Numbered from the stretch's first letter, positions 39,290-48,148 are shown. The stretch: 64,000 bases of DNA from Solirubrobacterales bacterium (GCA_003138355.1 PLFX01000026.1:46686-110685); one strand, 5' to 3'. Notes: generated by a model from the sequence alone, not told the origin. Program-made: numbers and translations.

Positions 39290-39979
39290 TCAGTCCTCCA
39301 AGAGGAACTCGAAAAGGGCGAACGCGATCAGCCCGAAGAGCGCATCATAGAGCCCGAGAACGAGTGGCCAGCGCAGCGCGACGCCGCCCGCATGCGGGTA
39401 GTCGAAGAGCGGCGCGCTCCAGCGCGCGACGCAGAGCAGCACCGGCACGAGCAGCGGCAGCGACATGAGCGGCCCGAGCAGGTCGCGCACCGTGGTGCGG
39501 ACGGCGAGCGCACCGACCAGCGCGCCGATCACCGCGACGCCGAGATCGCCGAGCGCGAGCGGCCCGAGCAGCCCGGGGAATGCCTGCCAGACCGACGGCT
39601 CGAGCAAGAGCAGCGCGAAAGCGGGAACGACGACCAGCTCGACGAGCGCCATGTAGGCGACGAGCACGAGCAGCTTCGCGTACAGCAGAGCTTCGCGCGG
39701 GGCGCGGCTCATCACGAACGCGTCGAAGCCGCCCTGCTCCGCGTCGGCGACATAGATCCGGTTGATCGCGAGCAGCGCCGCAAGCAGCAGCGTCACCCAG
39801 AGCACGCCGCTCGCCAGATCCCCGCTCAGCTGGTCGCGGTTCAGTCCGAAGTGAAAGAGGACGAGGGCGCTGACCGCGAACAGGCACATGGCGGGCAGCG
39901 ACTCGAAGCTCCGCAGCTCGAGTCGCAGCTGGGCGCGCGCCAGCGCGAGCACGACCCGAACGCCCGGCGGGCGGCTCAT
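39290..39979 (-). CDS. ccmB: Heme exporter protein B
   Basis: A 229-residue permease with six predicted helices. Family features include the N-terminal ALARAQLRLELRSFESLPAM, the DAEQGGFDAFVMSRAPREAL loop (similar to the CcmB D-x-x-x-G-x-L-E block), and SLPLLVPVLLCVARWSAP. Works with CcmA as an ABC transporter that frees heme-CcmE from CcmC. Overlaps ccmA by 4 nt. Confidence 0.88.
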   Translation of the reverse strand: MSRPPGVRVVLALARAQLRLELRSFESLPAMCLFAVSALVLFHFGLNRDQLSGDLASGVLWVTLLLAALLAINRIYVADAEQGGFDAFVMSRAPREALLYAKLLVLVAYMALVELVVVPAFALLLLEPSVWQAFPGLLGPLALGDLGVAVIGALVGALAVRTTVRDLLGPLMSLPLLVPVLLCVARWSAPLFDYPHAGGVALRWPLVLGLYDALFGLIAFALFEFLLED

Positions 39980-40680
39980 GCGTACAGGTCCCGGACGGTC
40001 GCGTCGTCGAGCTCCGCCGGCGGCGCGACGAACACGGCTCGCCCGCGCGAGAGGCCGAGCACGAGGTCGGCCTCCGCGAGCGCCGCGAGCGGGTCGTGAC
40101 TGACGAGAACCCGCGTCTTGCCCGTCTCGCGCCCGATCAGTGGCGCGACCGTCTGCCGTGCGCTCGGGTCGAGGTTCGCGTATGGCTCGTCGAGCAGCAG
40201 AAGATCTGGAGCGGGCAGCAGCATGCGGCAGATCGCCGCGCGTTGCACGAGTCCGCGCGAGAGCGTTCGCAGCGGCTCATCCGCGCGCCCTGCGAGCCCG
40301 ACGAGCTCGACCAGCTCGCCGATTCGCTCGCCGTCTACCCCGTTCAGCGCCGCGTGCAGTCGCAGGTTCTCGCGCACGCTGAGCTCGCGGTAGAGCAGCG
40401 GCTCGTGGGCGAGCAGCCCGACCTTGCCGCGCAGCGCCCAACTGTGCTCGGGCAGTCGATGGCCGAGCACGGCGAGCTCGCCGGCGTGCGGGCGCAGCAG
40501 CGTCGCGAGCAGGCGCAACAGGGTCGTCTTGCCGGCGCCGTTCGGTCCGAGCACGACGAGTGTCTGGCCGCCACCGAGCGTCAGCGTGACCTCGGCGAGC
40601 GCGATCCGCTCGCCGTAGCGTCGCGTCAGGCCGCGGAGCGCCAGTGCGCTCTCCCGCTGGGGCTCGGCTGCTACCCCCAA
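39976..40680 (-). CDS. ccmA: Heme exporter ATP-binding protein A
   Basis: A 234-residue ABC ATPase. Walker A GPNGAGKTTLLRLLATLLRP, Q-loop region VGLLAHEPLLYRELSVRENL, signature LSRGLVQRAAICRMLL, Walker B LLLLDEPYANLD and switch His VLVSHDPLA. The frame is open upstream into the MetE-like gene, but the most economical start is TTG at 40680, overlapping that gene's stop (TTGGGGGTAG). No ATG or GTG is suitably placed. Forms the transporter with CcmB. Confidence 0.88.
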   Translation of the reverse strand: MGVAAEPQRESALALRGLTRRYGERIALAEVTLTLGGGQTLVVLGPNGAGKTTLLRLLATLLRPHAGELAVLGHRLPEHSWALRGKVGLLAHEPLLYRELSVRENLRLHAALNGVDGERIGELVELVGLAGRADEPLRTLSRGLVQRAAICRMLLPAPDLLLLDEPYANLDPSARQTVAPLIGRETGKTRVLVSHDPLAALAEADLVLGLSRGRAVFVAPPAELDDATVRDLYA

Positions 40681-41795
40681 ACCTCCGCCGCGGTCTCGAC
40701 GACCAGCGCGAGCTTGGCGCGCTGATCGTCGGCCGTCAGCTTGTTGCCTTCGACCGTCGAGGAAAAGCCGCATTGGGGTGAGAGGCAGAGCTGGTCGATG
40801 TCGACATAGCGGCTCGCCTCCTCGATCCGGCGCTTCAGCAAATCCTTGCTCTCGAGCTCTCCGCGCTTTGTCGTGACGAGGCCGAGCACGACCTGCTTCC
40901 CGGGCGGAACGAAGCGCAGCGGCTCGAACCCGCCGGAGCGTTCGTCGTCGTATTCGAGGAAGAAGCCGTCGACCTCGAGCTCGTTGAAGAGCGCCTCGGC
41001 GACGAACTCATAGCCGCCCTCGGCGGCCCACATCGACTGCGCGTTGCCCCGGCACATGTGCGTCGTCACCGCCAGATCCGCCGGACGCCCGGCCAGCGCC
41101 CGGTTGATGTTCGCGATGTAGTGCTCGTGCAGGTGCTCGGGGTCGCCGCCGATCGACTCGATGTGCGCGCGCTGGGCCGGGTCGTTGACGTAGGCGAGGC
41201 TCGTGTCGTCGAGCTGCAGGTAGCGGCAGCCGAGCTCATAGACGCGCTGGCGCTGCTCGTTGTAGGCGGTGCTCAGGTCGAGCCAGAACTGCTCGAGGCT
41301 CGGGTAGACGTCGCGATCGATCGACGAATTCCCGCCGCGGTAGTGGACCATCGACGGCGAAGGGATCGTGAGCTTCGGCGTGATGTCCTCACCTGCGAGC
41401 TCGCGCAGGAAGCTGAAGTGATCGCCGAAGATCGTCTCCTCGAGCCTCAGCTTGCCGTCGACGCGCATCGCGGGTGGAGCGAAGTCGTAGGTCCCTTCGG
41501 CGTTACGAAACTGAACGTGTATCTGCTCGCCCTCGACCTGGCTGACGCCGCCGAGCCGGTAGATGAAGTCCATGTGCCAGGAGGTCCGGCGGAATTCGCC
41601 GTCGGTCGCGCTCTGCAGGCCGACGTCGCGCTGCAGCGCGACGACATCGCGGATCGCCTCGTCTTCGGCGGCGCGCAGATCCTCGGCGCTGATCTCGCCC
41701 GCGGCGTGCTTTGCCCGCGCGTCCAATAGCGCTCGCGGGCGCAGCAGGCTGCCGACGTGATCGGCTCGGAACGGCGGTTTGGTGCGCGCGGACAA
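40671..41795 (-). CDS. Cobalamin-independent methionine synthase-like methyltransferase (MetE C-terminal domain family)
   Basis: A 374-residue single-domain protein related to the catalytic half of MetE. It has ADHVGSLLRPRALLDARAKH, TDGEFRRTSWHMDFIYRLGG, and zinc-site elements TTHMCRGNAQSMWA (His, Cys) and QLCLSPQCGFSSTVEGN (Cys). Stand-alone members act on simple methyl donors; the donor and acceptor here are unknown. TTG at 41795 has AAAGGAG 6 nt before it and is preferred to an ATG at 41828. It heads the ccm-hem run and overlaps ccmA by 10 nt. Its functional link to cytochrome c maturation is not obvious. Confidence 0.85.
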   Translation of the reverse strand: MSARTKPPFRADHVGSLLRPRALLDARAKHAAGEISAEDLRAAEDEAIRDVVALQRDVGLQSATDGEFRRTSWHMDFIYRLGGVSQVEGEQIHVQFRNAEGTYDFAPPAMRVDGKLRLEETIFGDHFSFLRELAGEDITPKLTIPSPSMVHYRGGNSSIDRDVYPSLEQFWLDLSTAYNEQRQRVYELGCRYLQLDDTSLAYVNDPAQRAHIESIGGDPEHLHEHYIANINRALAGRPADLAVTTHMCRGNAQSMWAAEGGYEFVAEALFNELEVDGFFLEYDDERSGGFEPLRFVPPGKQVVLGLVTTKRGELESKDLLKRRIEEASRYVDIDQLCLSPQCGFSSTVEGNKLTADDQRAKLALVVETAAEVWG

Positions 41796-41823
41796 CGGGT
41801 GCTCCTTTGCTCGGGTGAGCGCC

Positions 41824-41829
41824 AACATA
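41824..41829 (-). promoter_or_regulatory. -10 box (TATGTT) before the MetE-like gene, with ribosome site
   Basis: TATGTT lies 28 nt before the TTG at 41795. AAAGGAG at 41802-41808 sits 6 nt from that start, so this transcript has a short leader. It may drive the whole ten-gene run. Confidence 0.45.
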
Positions 41830-41902
41830 GCGCGCCCAAAGCGCCCGGCGGAAGCCCAGCGGTCACGCCGCCGGCTGCGAGAGCGCTGGCGAGCGGAATC
41901 AC

Positions 41903-41908
41903 TAGGAT
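41903..41908 (+). promoter_or_regulatory. -10 box (TAGGAT) of ctaG
   Basis: TAGGAT is 28 nt upstream of the ATG, and GAGAGGA just before the start can act as a ribosome binding site, so this transcript has a leader. Confidence 0.45.
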
Positions 41909-41936
41909 TCAGCTGCAAGCCGCGGCGAGAGGACGA

Positions 41937-42788
41937 ATGGCGCACCCAACTTGGTCAAGCTGGACGATCGACCCGCTGGTCATAGCGCTCGTCGTTGCGG
42001 CTGCGTGGCTCTATGCGAGCGCATACCGGCGCGCCGCCCGCCACGCCGGCAACCGCCGTCCCGGGGTCGGTCACTGGCTGCCGTACAGCCTCGGCCTGAC
42101 GCTCGTGGCCGTGGCGTTGATGTCTCCGCTCGATGGGATCGGGGACGGCTATCTGCTGTCGGCGCACATGCTCCAGCACATCCTGCTCCAGGATGTGGCG
42201 CCGGCGCTGATCGTGCTCGGCCTGCGCGCGCCGATCCTGCCGCTCGGCCTCGGCAAGTGGGGCCTTCGCCAGGTGGCGCCGGGTGGGACCCTCGGCAAGC
42301 TGATCGCGTTTGTTACCAGGCCCTGGGTTGCGCTGCCGGCCTGGGCGCTCGCAACCTGGGTCTGGTCTGTGCCGTCGATCTTCGACTACTCCGCAGCGCA
42401 CCCGGTCGTGCATGCGCTCGAGCACGGCACGCTCTTCTACACCGGCCTCGCGATGTGGTGGCTGATCATCGACCCGCTGCCCTCGGCGCGGCGCGTGCCA
42501 GGCCCTCGCCGCCTCGCTTACCTCGGCTTCACGCGCCTCGCCAGCGCCTTCGTCTGCGTGCCGCTCACCTGGCTGTCGCACCCCGAGTATTCGCGCTACG
42601 TTGCCGCGCCCCACGTCTACGGGATCAGCGCGATCACCGACCAGCATCTCGCGGGCGCCGGCATGTGCTTCCTCGAGTTCCTGATCCTCGGGATCGCGAT
42701 GGCGGCAACCTTCCTCAACTTCCTGGCTCGCGACGAGAAGCTCGCGGACGCGCAGGACCGCATCGGCGGTGAGCTGCCGGCGCGCTAA
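41937..42788 (+). CDS. ctaG: CtaG-type (caa3) cytochrome c oxidase assembly protein
   Basis: A 283-residue integral membrane protein with about seven helices. It has family features YSLGLTLVAVALMSPLDGIG, SAHMLQHILLQDVAPALIVL (His pair), HPVVHALEHGTLFYTGLAMW, and ISAITDQHLAGAGMCFLEF near the C terminus. It is thought to help insert copper into aa3/caa3 oxidases. It is not homologous to Cox11-type CtaG. GAGAGGA lies before the ATG. Divergent from the ccm operon, which suits a respiratory cluster. Confidence 0.9.
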   Translation: MAHPTWSSWTIDPLVIALVVAAAWLYASAYRRAARHAGNRRPGVGHWLPYSLGLTLVAVALMSPLDGIGDGYLLSAHMLQHILLQDVAPALIVLGLRAPILPLGLGKWGLRQVAPGGTLGKLIAFVTRPWVALPAWALATWVWSVPSIFDYSAAHPVVHALEHGTLFYTGLAMWWLIIDPLPSARRVPGPRRLAYLGFTRLASAFVCVPLTWLSHPEYSRYVAAPHVYGISAITDQHLAGAGMCFLEFLILGIAMAATFLNFLARDEKLADAQDRIGGELPAR

Positions 42789-42804
42789 CGCGCCGTCGCG
42801 ATGC

Positions 42805-43266
42805 TCAATAGTGACCCTGCGGCGGCTTCTTGCCGGTGGCGGTGATCGGCGAACCGCTCGTGCCGATCACGGTCCACGTTCCGCCGTCGGCCTTGACGCC
42901 CTGGCCCGAGAGGTCGCCTGACACGGTGTCCGCAATGTTGTAGTAGAGCGGGTGACCGTCGTAGGTCACCTGCTCGGAGCTTCCGCGCTTGATCGTGCCG
43001 AGGGCGCTCGACTTCGCTGTGCCCTTGACCTTCGGCTTGCCGCTCGTCAGCAGTGGCGGCCAGTTGGTCGCGCACTGGCCGCCGCACGTCGATTTGTTCC
43101 TCTTGTCGGCGCTGAGGACGTAGAGCGTGTGCCCGTTCGTACCGACGAGGAACGTGCCGAGCCGGCCCGAGGCTGTACCAACCGTCGCGACGCTCGTTGC
43201 CGCGATCGCGGCGCCGGTGCCGAGTGAGAGGCCTGCGATTGCAAGCAGCGTGGGGACCCTTCTCAT
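42805..43266 (-). CDS. Secreted COG4315-like repeat protein
   Basis: A 153-residue exported protein. A signal peptide is visible (RRVPTLLAIAGLSLGTGAAIAA). The mature part has two copies of the secreted-repeat pattern: GTFLVGTNGHTLYVLSADKR with CGGQCATNWPPLL, and EQVTYDGHPLYYNIADTVSG with a closing GGTWTVIG. The (Y)-x-(F/Y/W)-x-x-D-like core is characteristic of the family, whose function is unknown. Cysteines in the first repeat may form a disulfide. Convergent on ctaG with a 16-nt gap. Confidence 0.83.
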   Translation of the reverse strand: MRRVPTLLAIAGLSLGTGAAIAATSVATVGTASGRLGTFLVGTNGHTLYVLSADKRNKSTCGGQCATNWPPLLTSGKPKVKGTAKSSALGTIKRGSSEQVTYDGHPLYYNIADTVSGDLSGQGVKADGGTWTVIGTSGSPITATGKKPPQGHY

Positions 43267-43336
43267 CGATTCCTCCAGACGTTCGCTCCGACTGGCTTAT
43301 CCTCGCAAGACGCCGCCTTGCGCTAATCCTTCCGCC

Positions 43337-43747
43337 TCAGCGTGGCCTGGCTTCGCCGTGGCGCTCGAGCCCGTCGTCTGGGATCGGCTCCCAGCTCGCG
43401 GCGTAGTTGACGAATTGGCGGAAGCTGGGGCGGACGCCGGGATCGCCGTCGAACGCGCTCATCCGGATGGCCAGCAGCGCGTGGTTGCGCGGGTTGCGGC
43501 TGAAAACGTGCGATCCGCATGCGCTGCAAAACCACTTTTCCGAGCCGCGGTCGGGGCGCCACGCGCTGAGGAGCTCCTCGCCCGAGAGGAAGCGCAGCTC
43601 TCCCTCGAGACGGGCGCTGGCGGCGGCGGCGGTTCCTGTGCGCTTCTGACAGCGCGTGCAGTGGCAATAGCCGGCGATCGTGACGGGCGCGCTCAGCTCG
43701 AAGCGGACCTTGCCGCAGCCGCAGCTACAGCTCCTCGATGGCTCCAT
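43337..43747 (-). CDS. GFA/CENP-V family zinc protein
   Basis: A 136-residue protein with the zinc-binding cysteines of the glutathione-dependent formaldehyde-activating family: CSCGCGKVRFELS, GYCHCTRCQKRTGTAAAASA, and KWFCSACGSHVFSRNP. The domain begins near residue 8. Members of unknown substrate are widespread; the Gfa name does not prove formaldehyde handling. TAGAAT stands 10 nt before the ATG. Single gene downstream of the FAD oxidoreductase gene. Confidence 0.87.
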   Translation of the reverse strand: MEPSRSCSCGCGKVRFELSAPVTIAGYCHCTRCQKRTGTAAAASARLEGELRFLSGEELLSAWRPDRGSEKWFCSACGSHVFSRNPRNHALLAIRMSAFDGDPGVRPSFRQFVNYAASWEPIPDDGLERHGEARPR

Positions 43748-43757
43748 CGTGTCGTCG

Positions 43758-43763
43758 ATTCTA
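43758..43763 (-). promoter_or_regulatory. -10 box (TAGAAT) of the GFA gene
   Basis: TAGAAT ends 10 nt before the ATG at 43747. Confidence 0.45.
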
Positions 43764-43785
43764 AGCCAGCTTCCGGCCCGGCTGG

Positions 43786-45204
43786 TCAGGCGGCGCGCGC
43801 GCCGTTCAGGTCGCCGAGCGCCGCGAGCGCCGCGCGCATCCCGCACATCCCGTGCACGCCACCGCCCGGCGGAGTTGCAGCTGAACAGAGGTACAGCCCG
43901 GCCACGGGCGTTCGATAGGAGCGCAGCGCGAGCGTCGGGCGGAAGATCGTCTGGCGGATCGTGTTCGCGCCAGCAGCGATGTCACCGCCGACATAGTTTG
44001 GGTTGTGCGCCTCGACATCGGCGGGGGCGGCGGTCGCGCGCGCCAGGATCAGGTCACGGAAGCCCGGTGCGAAACGCTCGATCTGCGTCTCGATCCGCTC
44101 GGTCATGTCGCGGGTCGAGCCGTTCGGGACGTGGCAGTAGCTCCACAGTGTGTGGTGGCCGGCGGGGGCACGGCTCGGGTCGACGACCGAAGGCTGCACG
44201 ACGATGCAGAACGGGTGCTCGCTCTCGCGCCCCGACCAGACATCGGACTCGCTGCGCGCGACCTCTTCGAAGCTACCGCCCACGTGCACGGTGACCGTTT
44301 CGCGGCAGATCTCCGCCGTCCACGGAACCGGGCCCGACAGCGCCCAGTCGAGCTTGAAGATGCCGGGGCCGTACTGGTAGCGGTCGAGTGCGCGGCGGAA
44401 GCGTGCCGGCAGGCGCCCGTCGTCGAGCGCGAGGAGCTGGCGCGGGGTGACGTCGAGCAGCGTCAGGCGCGAAGGTGGCAGCTCAGCGAGGCTTCCCACG
44501 ATGTTGCCGGCGTGCATTTTCGCGCCGCGCCGTTCGAGCTCGCTGACGAGCGCTTCGACGATCCCGGAGCTTCCTCCGGCGACAACCGGCCAGCCCACTT
44601 GATGCGCGAGCATCGTCATCAGCAGACCGAACCCCCCGGTCAGCGGCGCGCGCAGCGGGCGCATCGAGTGCGCGGCGCAGCCGGCGAGGAGCGCGCGGGC
44701 CTCCTCGCCGTGCATCATCCCGGCGAGCACCGACGCGGGCTGTGCGCCGAGCACGCCGAACAGGGCCATCGCCGGCGGCGGCAGTGGCCACGGTCGGACC
44801 GGGCCGAGCGCGTTCGGCACGATCCGCGCGCTGCGCTTGACCAACGGGCCGAGGAGTCTTCGATACGAACGGCGGTCGTCGCGCAGGGCATTCGCCGTAT
44901 CGTCGACCGAGCCGAACACGGCGGCGGCCCGGCCGCCGTCGAGCGGATGCGCGAACGCGACACGCGGGGTCAGCAGCGGGAGCTCAATGCCCTCGAAGAA
45001 CGGCGCCGCCGCCGCGAGCGGATGAACGGCGGAGCAGACGTCGTGCGCGTAGCCCGGCAGCGTGAGCTCGCTCGTGCGGCAGCCGCCGCCGAAGGTGTCG
45101 GCGCCCTCGAACAGCTCGACCTCGAGGCCCGCGCGCGCGAGTGTCACGGCCGCGGCGAGTCCGTTCGGGCCCGCGCCGACGATGACGGCATCGGGTGAGC
45201 TCAT
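43786..45204 (-). CDS. FAD-dependent oxidoreductase, phytoene desaturase-like
   Basis: A 472-residue flavoprotein. The Rossmann dinucleotide motif is DAVIVGAGPNGLAAAVTLAR followed by LFEGADTFGGGCRTSEL. The C-terminal FAD part is PVAGLYLCSAATPPGGGVHG. Similar proteins are described as phytoene dehydrogenase-like or pyridine nucleotide-disulfide oxidoreductases, mostly of unknown substrate. No other carotenoid gene is nearby, so a carotenoid role is not supported. Overlaps the MBL gene by 4 nt. Confidence 0.82.
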   Translation of the reverse strand: MSSPDAVIVGAGPNGLAAAVTLARAGLEVELFEGADTFGGGCRTSELTLPGYAHDVCSAVHPLAAAAPFFEGIELPLLTPRVAFAHPLDGGRAAAVFGSVDDTANALRDDRRSYRRLLGPLVKRSARIVPNALGPVRPWPLPPPAMALFGVLGAQPASVLAGMMHGEEARALLAGCAAHSMRPLRAPLTGGFGLLMTMLAHQVGWPVVAGGSSGIVEALVSELERRGAKMHAGNIVGSLAELPPSRLTLLDVTPRQLLALDDGRLPARFRRALDRYQYGPGIFKLDWALSGPVPWTAEICRETVTVHVGGSFEEVARSESDVWSGRESEHPFCIVVQPSVVDPSRAPAGHHTLWSYCHVPNGSTRDMTERIETQIERFAPGFRDLILARATAAPADVEAHNPNYVGGDIAAGANTIRQTIFRPTLALRSYRTPVAGLYLCSAATPPGGGVHGMCGMRAALAALGDLNGARAA

Positions 45205-46034
45205 CGCTCTAGAACGCTGCCCTGCGCCGCGACGATCGCGTCGGGTAGACGCTCCGCGAGCGCGTCGAGCTCGTCATCGGTGCGCGACGGCGCGTGGTGG
45301 AAGAGAACCGCCTTGGCAGCGCCAGCGCGCGCAGCGAGCGCCACCACGTACTCGGCGGCGGAGTGGCCGTGGTTGCCCTCCGGCGTTGTCAGCTCCTCGC
45401 GCAGGAGCGTCGCATCGTGGATCAGCCAGTCGGCATCCCGTGCCAGCTGCAGCGCGGCTGGGTGGTACTCGCCGAGGCCATCGGCTCCGGGCCCGAGCTG
45501 CGTCGAGCCGTGATCGGGCATGTAGGTGACGGTGCCGGCGCCGTCGCTGATGCGATAGCCGAAGGTGCGCCCACCGCGGTGCGGGATCTCGCGCGCGAGG
45601 ATCGAGAAGCCCTCGATCTCGTGCTCCCCTTCCGCGAGCACTGCGAATTGCCAGTCTCCCGCCAACTGGCGCGGGGTGATCGGGAAGTGGGGCGGCGACA
45701 TCGCTCGCTCGAGCAGCGCTACGGGGTAGTCGATCGCGGGCACGGGCTCGGGGAACAGCACGCGCGCGCGAAGCCCCTCGGGCTCGCCGCCGTGAAAGAA
45801 CGGCAGGCCGTGGAAGTGGTCCCAGTGCAGGTGGCTGTAGAGGATCGTGCCGTTGAACGCCGCGCCGCCGAGGAGCTCGGGGACCAGTCGAACGCCGGTC
45901 CCGGTGTCGAGGATCAGCGTCGGAGCCGAGCCGTCATGCGCGAGCGCGACGCACGATGTGTGGCCGCCGTAGCGCAGGAACTGGGACCCGGGCGCCGGGG
46001 TCGAGCCGCGCACCCCGCAGAGATGCACGCGCAT
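45201..46034 (-). CDS. Metallo-beta-lactamase fold hydrolase
   Basis: A 277-residue MBL-fold protein related to ribonuclease Z/PhnP-type hydrolases. It starts RVHLCGVRGSTPAPGSQFLR (typical GSTP opening) and carries SHLHWDHFHGLPFF (HxHxDH), MPDHGST, a DATL and a late HHAP. The ATG at 46034 precedes the first family residues by four codons. It overlaps the FAD oxidoreductase by 4 nt. Substrate not predictable. Confidence 0.85.
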   Translation of the reverse strand: MRVHLCGVRGSTPAPGSQFLRYGGHTSCVALAHDGSAPTLILDTGTGVRLVPELLGGAAFNGTILYSHLHWDHFHGLPFFHGGEPEGLRARVLFPEPVPAIDYPVALLERAMSPPHFPITPRQLAGDWQFAVLAEGEHEIEGFSILAREIPHRGGRTFGYRISDGAGTVTYMPDHGSTQLGPGADGLGEYHPAALQLARDADWLIHDATLLREELTTPEGNHGHSAAEYVVALAARAGAAKAVLFHHAPSRTDDELDALAERLPDAIVAAQGSVLER

Positions 46035-46273
46035 CAGCTCGTGGTGCCCACGGCTGCGCCGGGCTTCGCGTCCCATCGCGGGCGCCCGCTTGGCGACCGC
46101 ATGCTCGTCATGGCCTCACGCATCGAGGCCGAAGACTACGGCCTCCTCGGGGCGGCGTGGCGGCACATCGCGATCGGAGCGCGGGGCTGAACGAAGGCTT
46201 CTCGGGGTTCGCCAAATCGTCCAGATCGCGTGCAACGGCACGGCGACCTAGCGCGTCGCGCTGGTCTCAGGCG

Positions 46274-47728
46274 CTAGCCAAGGGCCCTCAGCGCATGGTC
46301 GAGGAAGGGCTCGACCGCGAGCGGGGTGCCGGTCGCACGCTCGACGAGCGGTTCCGTGTCGAGCCGGCGACCGTAGCGATGGACGTGCTCGCGCAACCAG
46401 TCGCGGACCGCACCGACCTCGCCGTCCGCGAGCGCCTCGTCCTGCGCGCCGATCTCGCGTTCGAGGTGCTGCCAGAGCTGCGCTGCGATCACCGCGCCGA
46501 GCGCGTAGCTCGGGAAGTAGCCGAAGAGGCCGGCGGCCCAATGGATGTCCTGGAGGACGCCGACGCCGTCGTCGGGCACGCTGACCCCGAGCAGCCTGCG
46601 CATGCCGTCATTCCACGCTCCGGGAAGGTCGGCGACTTCGAGCTGGCCGCCGATCAACGCCGTTTCGAGCTCGAAGCGCAGGACGATGTGCAACGGGTAG
46701 GTCAGCTGGTCGGCCGAGACGCGGATCAGCGAAGGGCGGATCTCGTTGACCGCCGCGCTCAGCTTCTGTGGCGTGATGGCGAAGCCGGCGTCGGCCAGCG
46801 CCGCCGCGATCACACGAGCGAAGGCGGGGTTGCGCGCGACGTGGTTCTCCCACAGCTTGCTCTGCGATTCGTGCACCGACATCGAGGTGCCGCCGGCGAG
46901 GTTCGTCCGCTCGAGCTCGGGCGCGATCTGATGCTCGTAGAGCCCATGGCCGAACTCGTGCAGGGCGGCGACGATCGACTCCAGGCCGCTGTCATCCCCG
47001 TAGCGCGTGGTGATCCGTAGATCGTGCTGCGCGAGCGACTGGCTGAAGGGATGCGCGGAGACATCGAGCCGCCAATCCTCGTCGTTGACGCCGAGGCGTG
47101 CGAGCGTCGCCTTGACCGCTGCCTGTTGCGCGGGCACCGGGACGACGACGAGCCCGGCCGACTCTCGCTCCGCGGCACGCTCGATCAGTGGAGCGAGTCC
47201 GTCTGCCAGGCGCGCGAACAGCGGCTCGAGTCGCTCGCTGCGCAACCCGTAGTCGTAGTCGTCGAGTAGCGCGTCATACGGTCTCGCGGCGTCGGGGAAG
47301 CAGGCGGCGTACTCGCGTGCAAGCTCCACGTTGCGCGCAAGGGCCGGCACGAAAGCGGCGAAGTCGGCCGCCTCGCGCGCGTTGCGCCAAATCAGCTGGC
47401 CTTCGCTCGCGGCCCGCGCGAGGCGCCCGACGAGCTCGGCGGGAACGCGCCGCTGACGGTTCCAGTCCCGTCGCGCGATGCGCACGATGTCGCGCTCGAG
47501 ATCGTTCAGCTCGCTTGCGTCCGATTCGAGCTCCTCGAGCCAGGCGCCGATCTCGTCGCCGGTCGCGAGCTTGTGTGCGTGACGCTCGAGGGTTGCCAGC
47601 TGGTGCGCCCTCGACTCCGTCCCGCCGGCGGGCATCATCACCTCCTGGTCCCAGGCGGCCAGCCGTGAGAGCCCCGCCAGGTCGGCGAGCTCGGCCAGGC
47701 GCTCGCGCAGTCCGTCGATCGCACGCAT
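46274..47728 (-). CDS. M32 family metallocarboxypeptidase
   Basis: A 484-residue zinc carboxypeptidase (Taq-type). Zinc site HEFGHGLYEHQ with a distal Glu in ESQSKLWENHVARN; C-terminal family blocks are QLTYPLHIVLRFELETALIG and LQDIHWAAGLFGYFPSYALG. TAGTGT ends 7 nt before the ATG. The N-terminal helical region MRAIDGLRERLAELADLAGL is normal for M32. Stands alone, head to tail with the kup fragment. Confidence 0.93.
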   Translation of the reverse strand: MRAIDGLRERLAELADLAGLSRLAAWDQEVMMPAGGTESRAHQLATLERHAHKLATGDEIGAWLEELESDASELNDLERDIVRIARRDWNRQRRVPAELVGRLARAASEGQLIWRNAREAADFAAFVPALARNVELAREYAACFPDAARPYDALLDDYDYGLRSERLEPLFARLADGLAPLIERAAERESAGLVVVPVPAQQAAVKATLARLGVNDEDWRLDVSAHPFSQSLAQHDLRITTRYGDDSGLESIVAALHEFGHGLYEHQIAPELERTNLAGGTSMSVHESQSKLWENHVARNPAFARVIAAALADAGFAITPQKLSAAVNEIRPSLIRVSADQLTYPLHIVLRFELETALIGGQLEVADLPGAWNDGMRRLLGVSVPDDGVGVLQDIHWAAGLFGYFPSYALGAVIAAQLWQHLEREIGAQDEALADGEVGAVRDWLREHVHRYGRRLDTEPLVERATGTPLAVEPFLDHALRALG

Positions 47729-47735
47729 CGGCGGA

Positions 47736-47741
47736 ACACTA
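47736..47741 (-). promoter_or_regulatory. -10 box (TAGTGT) of the M32 gene
   Basis: TAGTGT ends 7 nt before the ATG at 47728. Leaderless start inferred. Confidence 0.5.
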
Positions 47742-47757
47742 CGCTCGCGGGCGCCGC

Positions 47758-48000
47758 TCACAGCTCCACGCGTCCGCTCATGCTGACGGTGCGCCCCTCT
47801 GGCAGCCTGAAGTACTCGGCCGGGTCCGACGCGTTGCGCGCCATCGTGACGAAGAGCTTCTTGCGCCATGCGCTCATGCCGGGGGAATCGGTCGGCGCGA
47901 TCGTCATGCGCGAGATGAAGTAGAAGGCCGATCCGAGGTCGCCGTCACCGGGGATCAGGCCGCGCGTGCCCGCGAGCGCGACGGCTGCGGCGTTCGACAC
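47758..48000 (-). pseudogene. kup: C-terminal fragment of a Kup potassium transporter
   Basis: The 80 residues read as the cytoplasmic tail of KUP proteins: AFYFISRMTIAPTDSPGMSA, WRKKLFVTMARNASDPAEYF and RLPEGRTVSMSGRVEL, where complete Kup proteins end in similar form. The usual protein is about 600 residues with twelve membrane helices; all of that is missing and a TGA stop lies immediately upstream in frame. A GTG at 48000 could permit translation, but a stand-alone role is unlikely. I call it a decayed remnant. Confidence 0.75.
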
Positions 48001-48148
48001 TCAGGCGCAAGGTACCCGGTCGCGCAGCGGCGGGCCGCTGGTCATTGCATCCCTTAGCGCTTGCAGCAGGAGAGGGCGCTACGCCGCCGGCAGCGCTCCG
48101 CGGGTGCGCCCGTACCGCGGCGGCGCCGACGGCTACGAGGCGAAATGA

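Noticed and set aside
43786..45204. Carotenoid biosynthesis locus
   Set aside because: Only the phytoene desaturase-like protein is present; no synthase or cyclase is adjacent.
46101..46190. A 29-residue plus-strand open frame (MLVMASRIEAEDYGLLGAAW...)
   Set aside because: No ribosome site, box or neighbour supports it; too short to judge.
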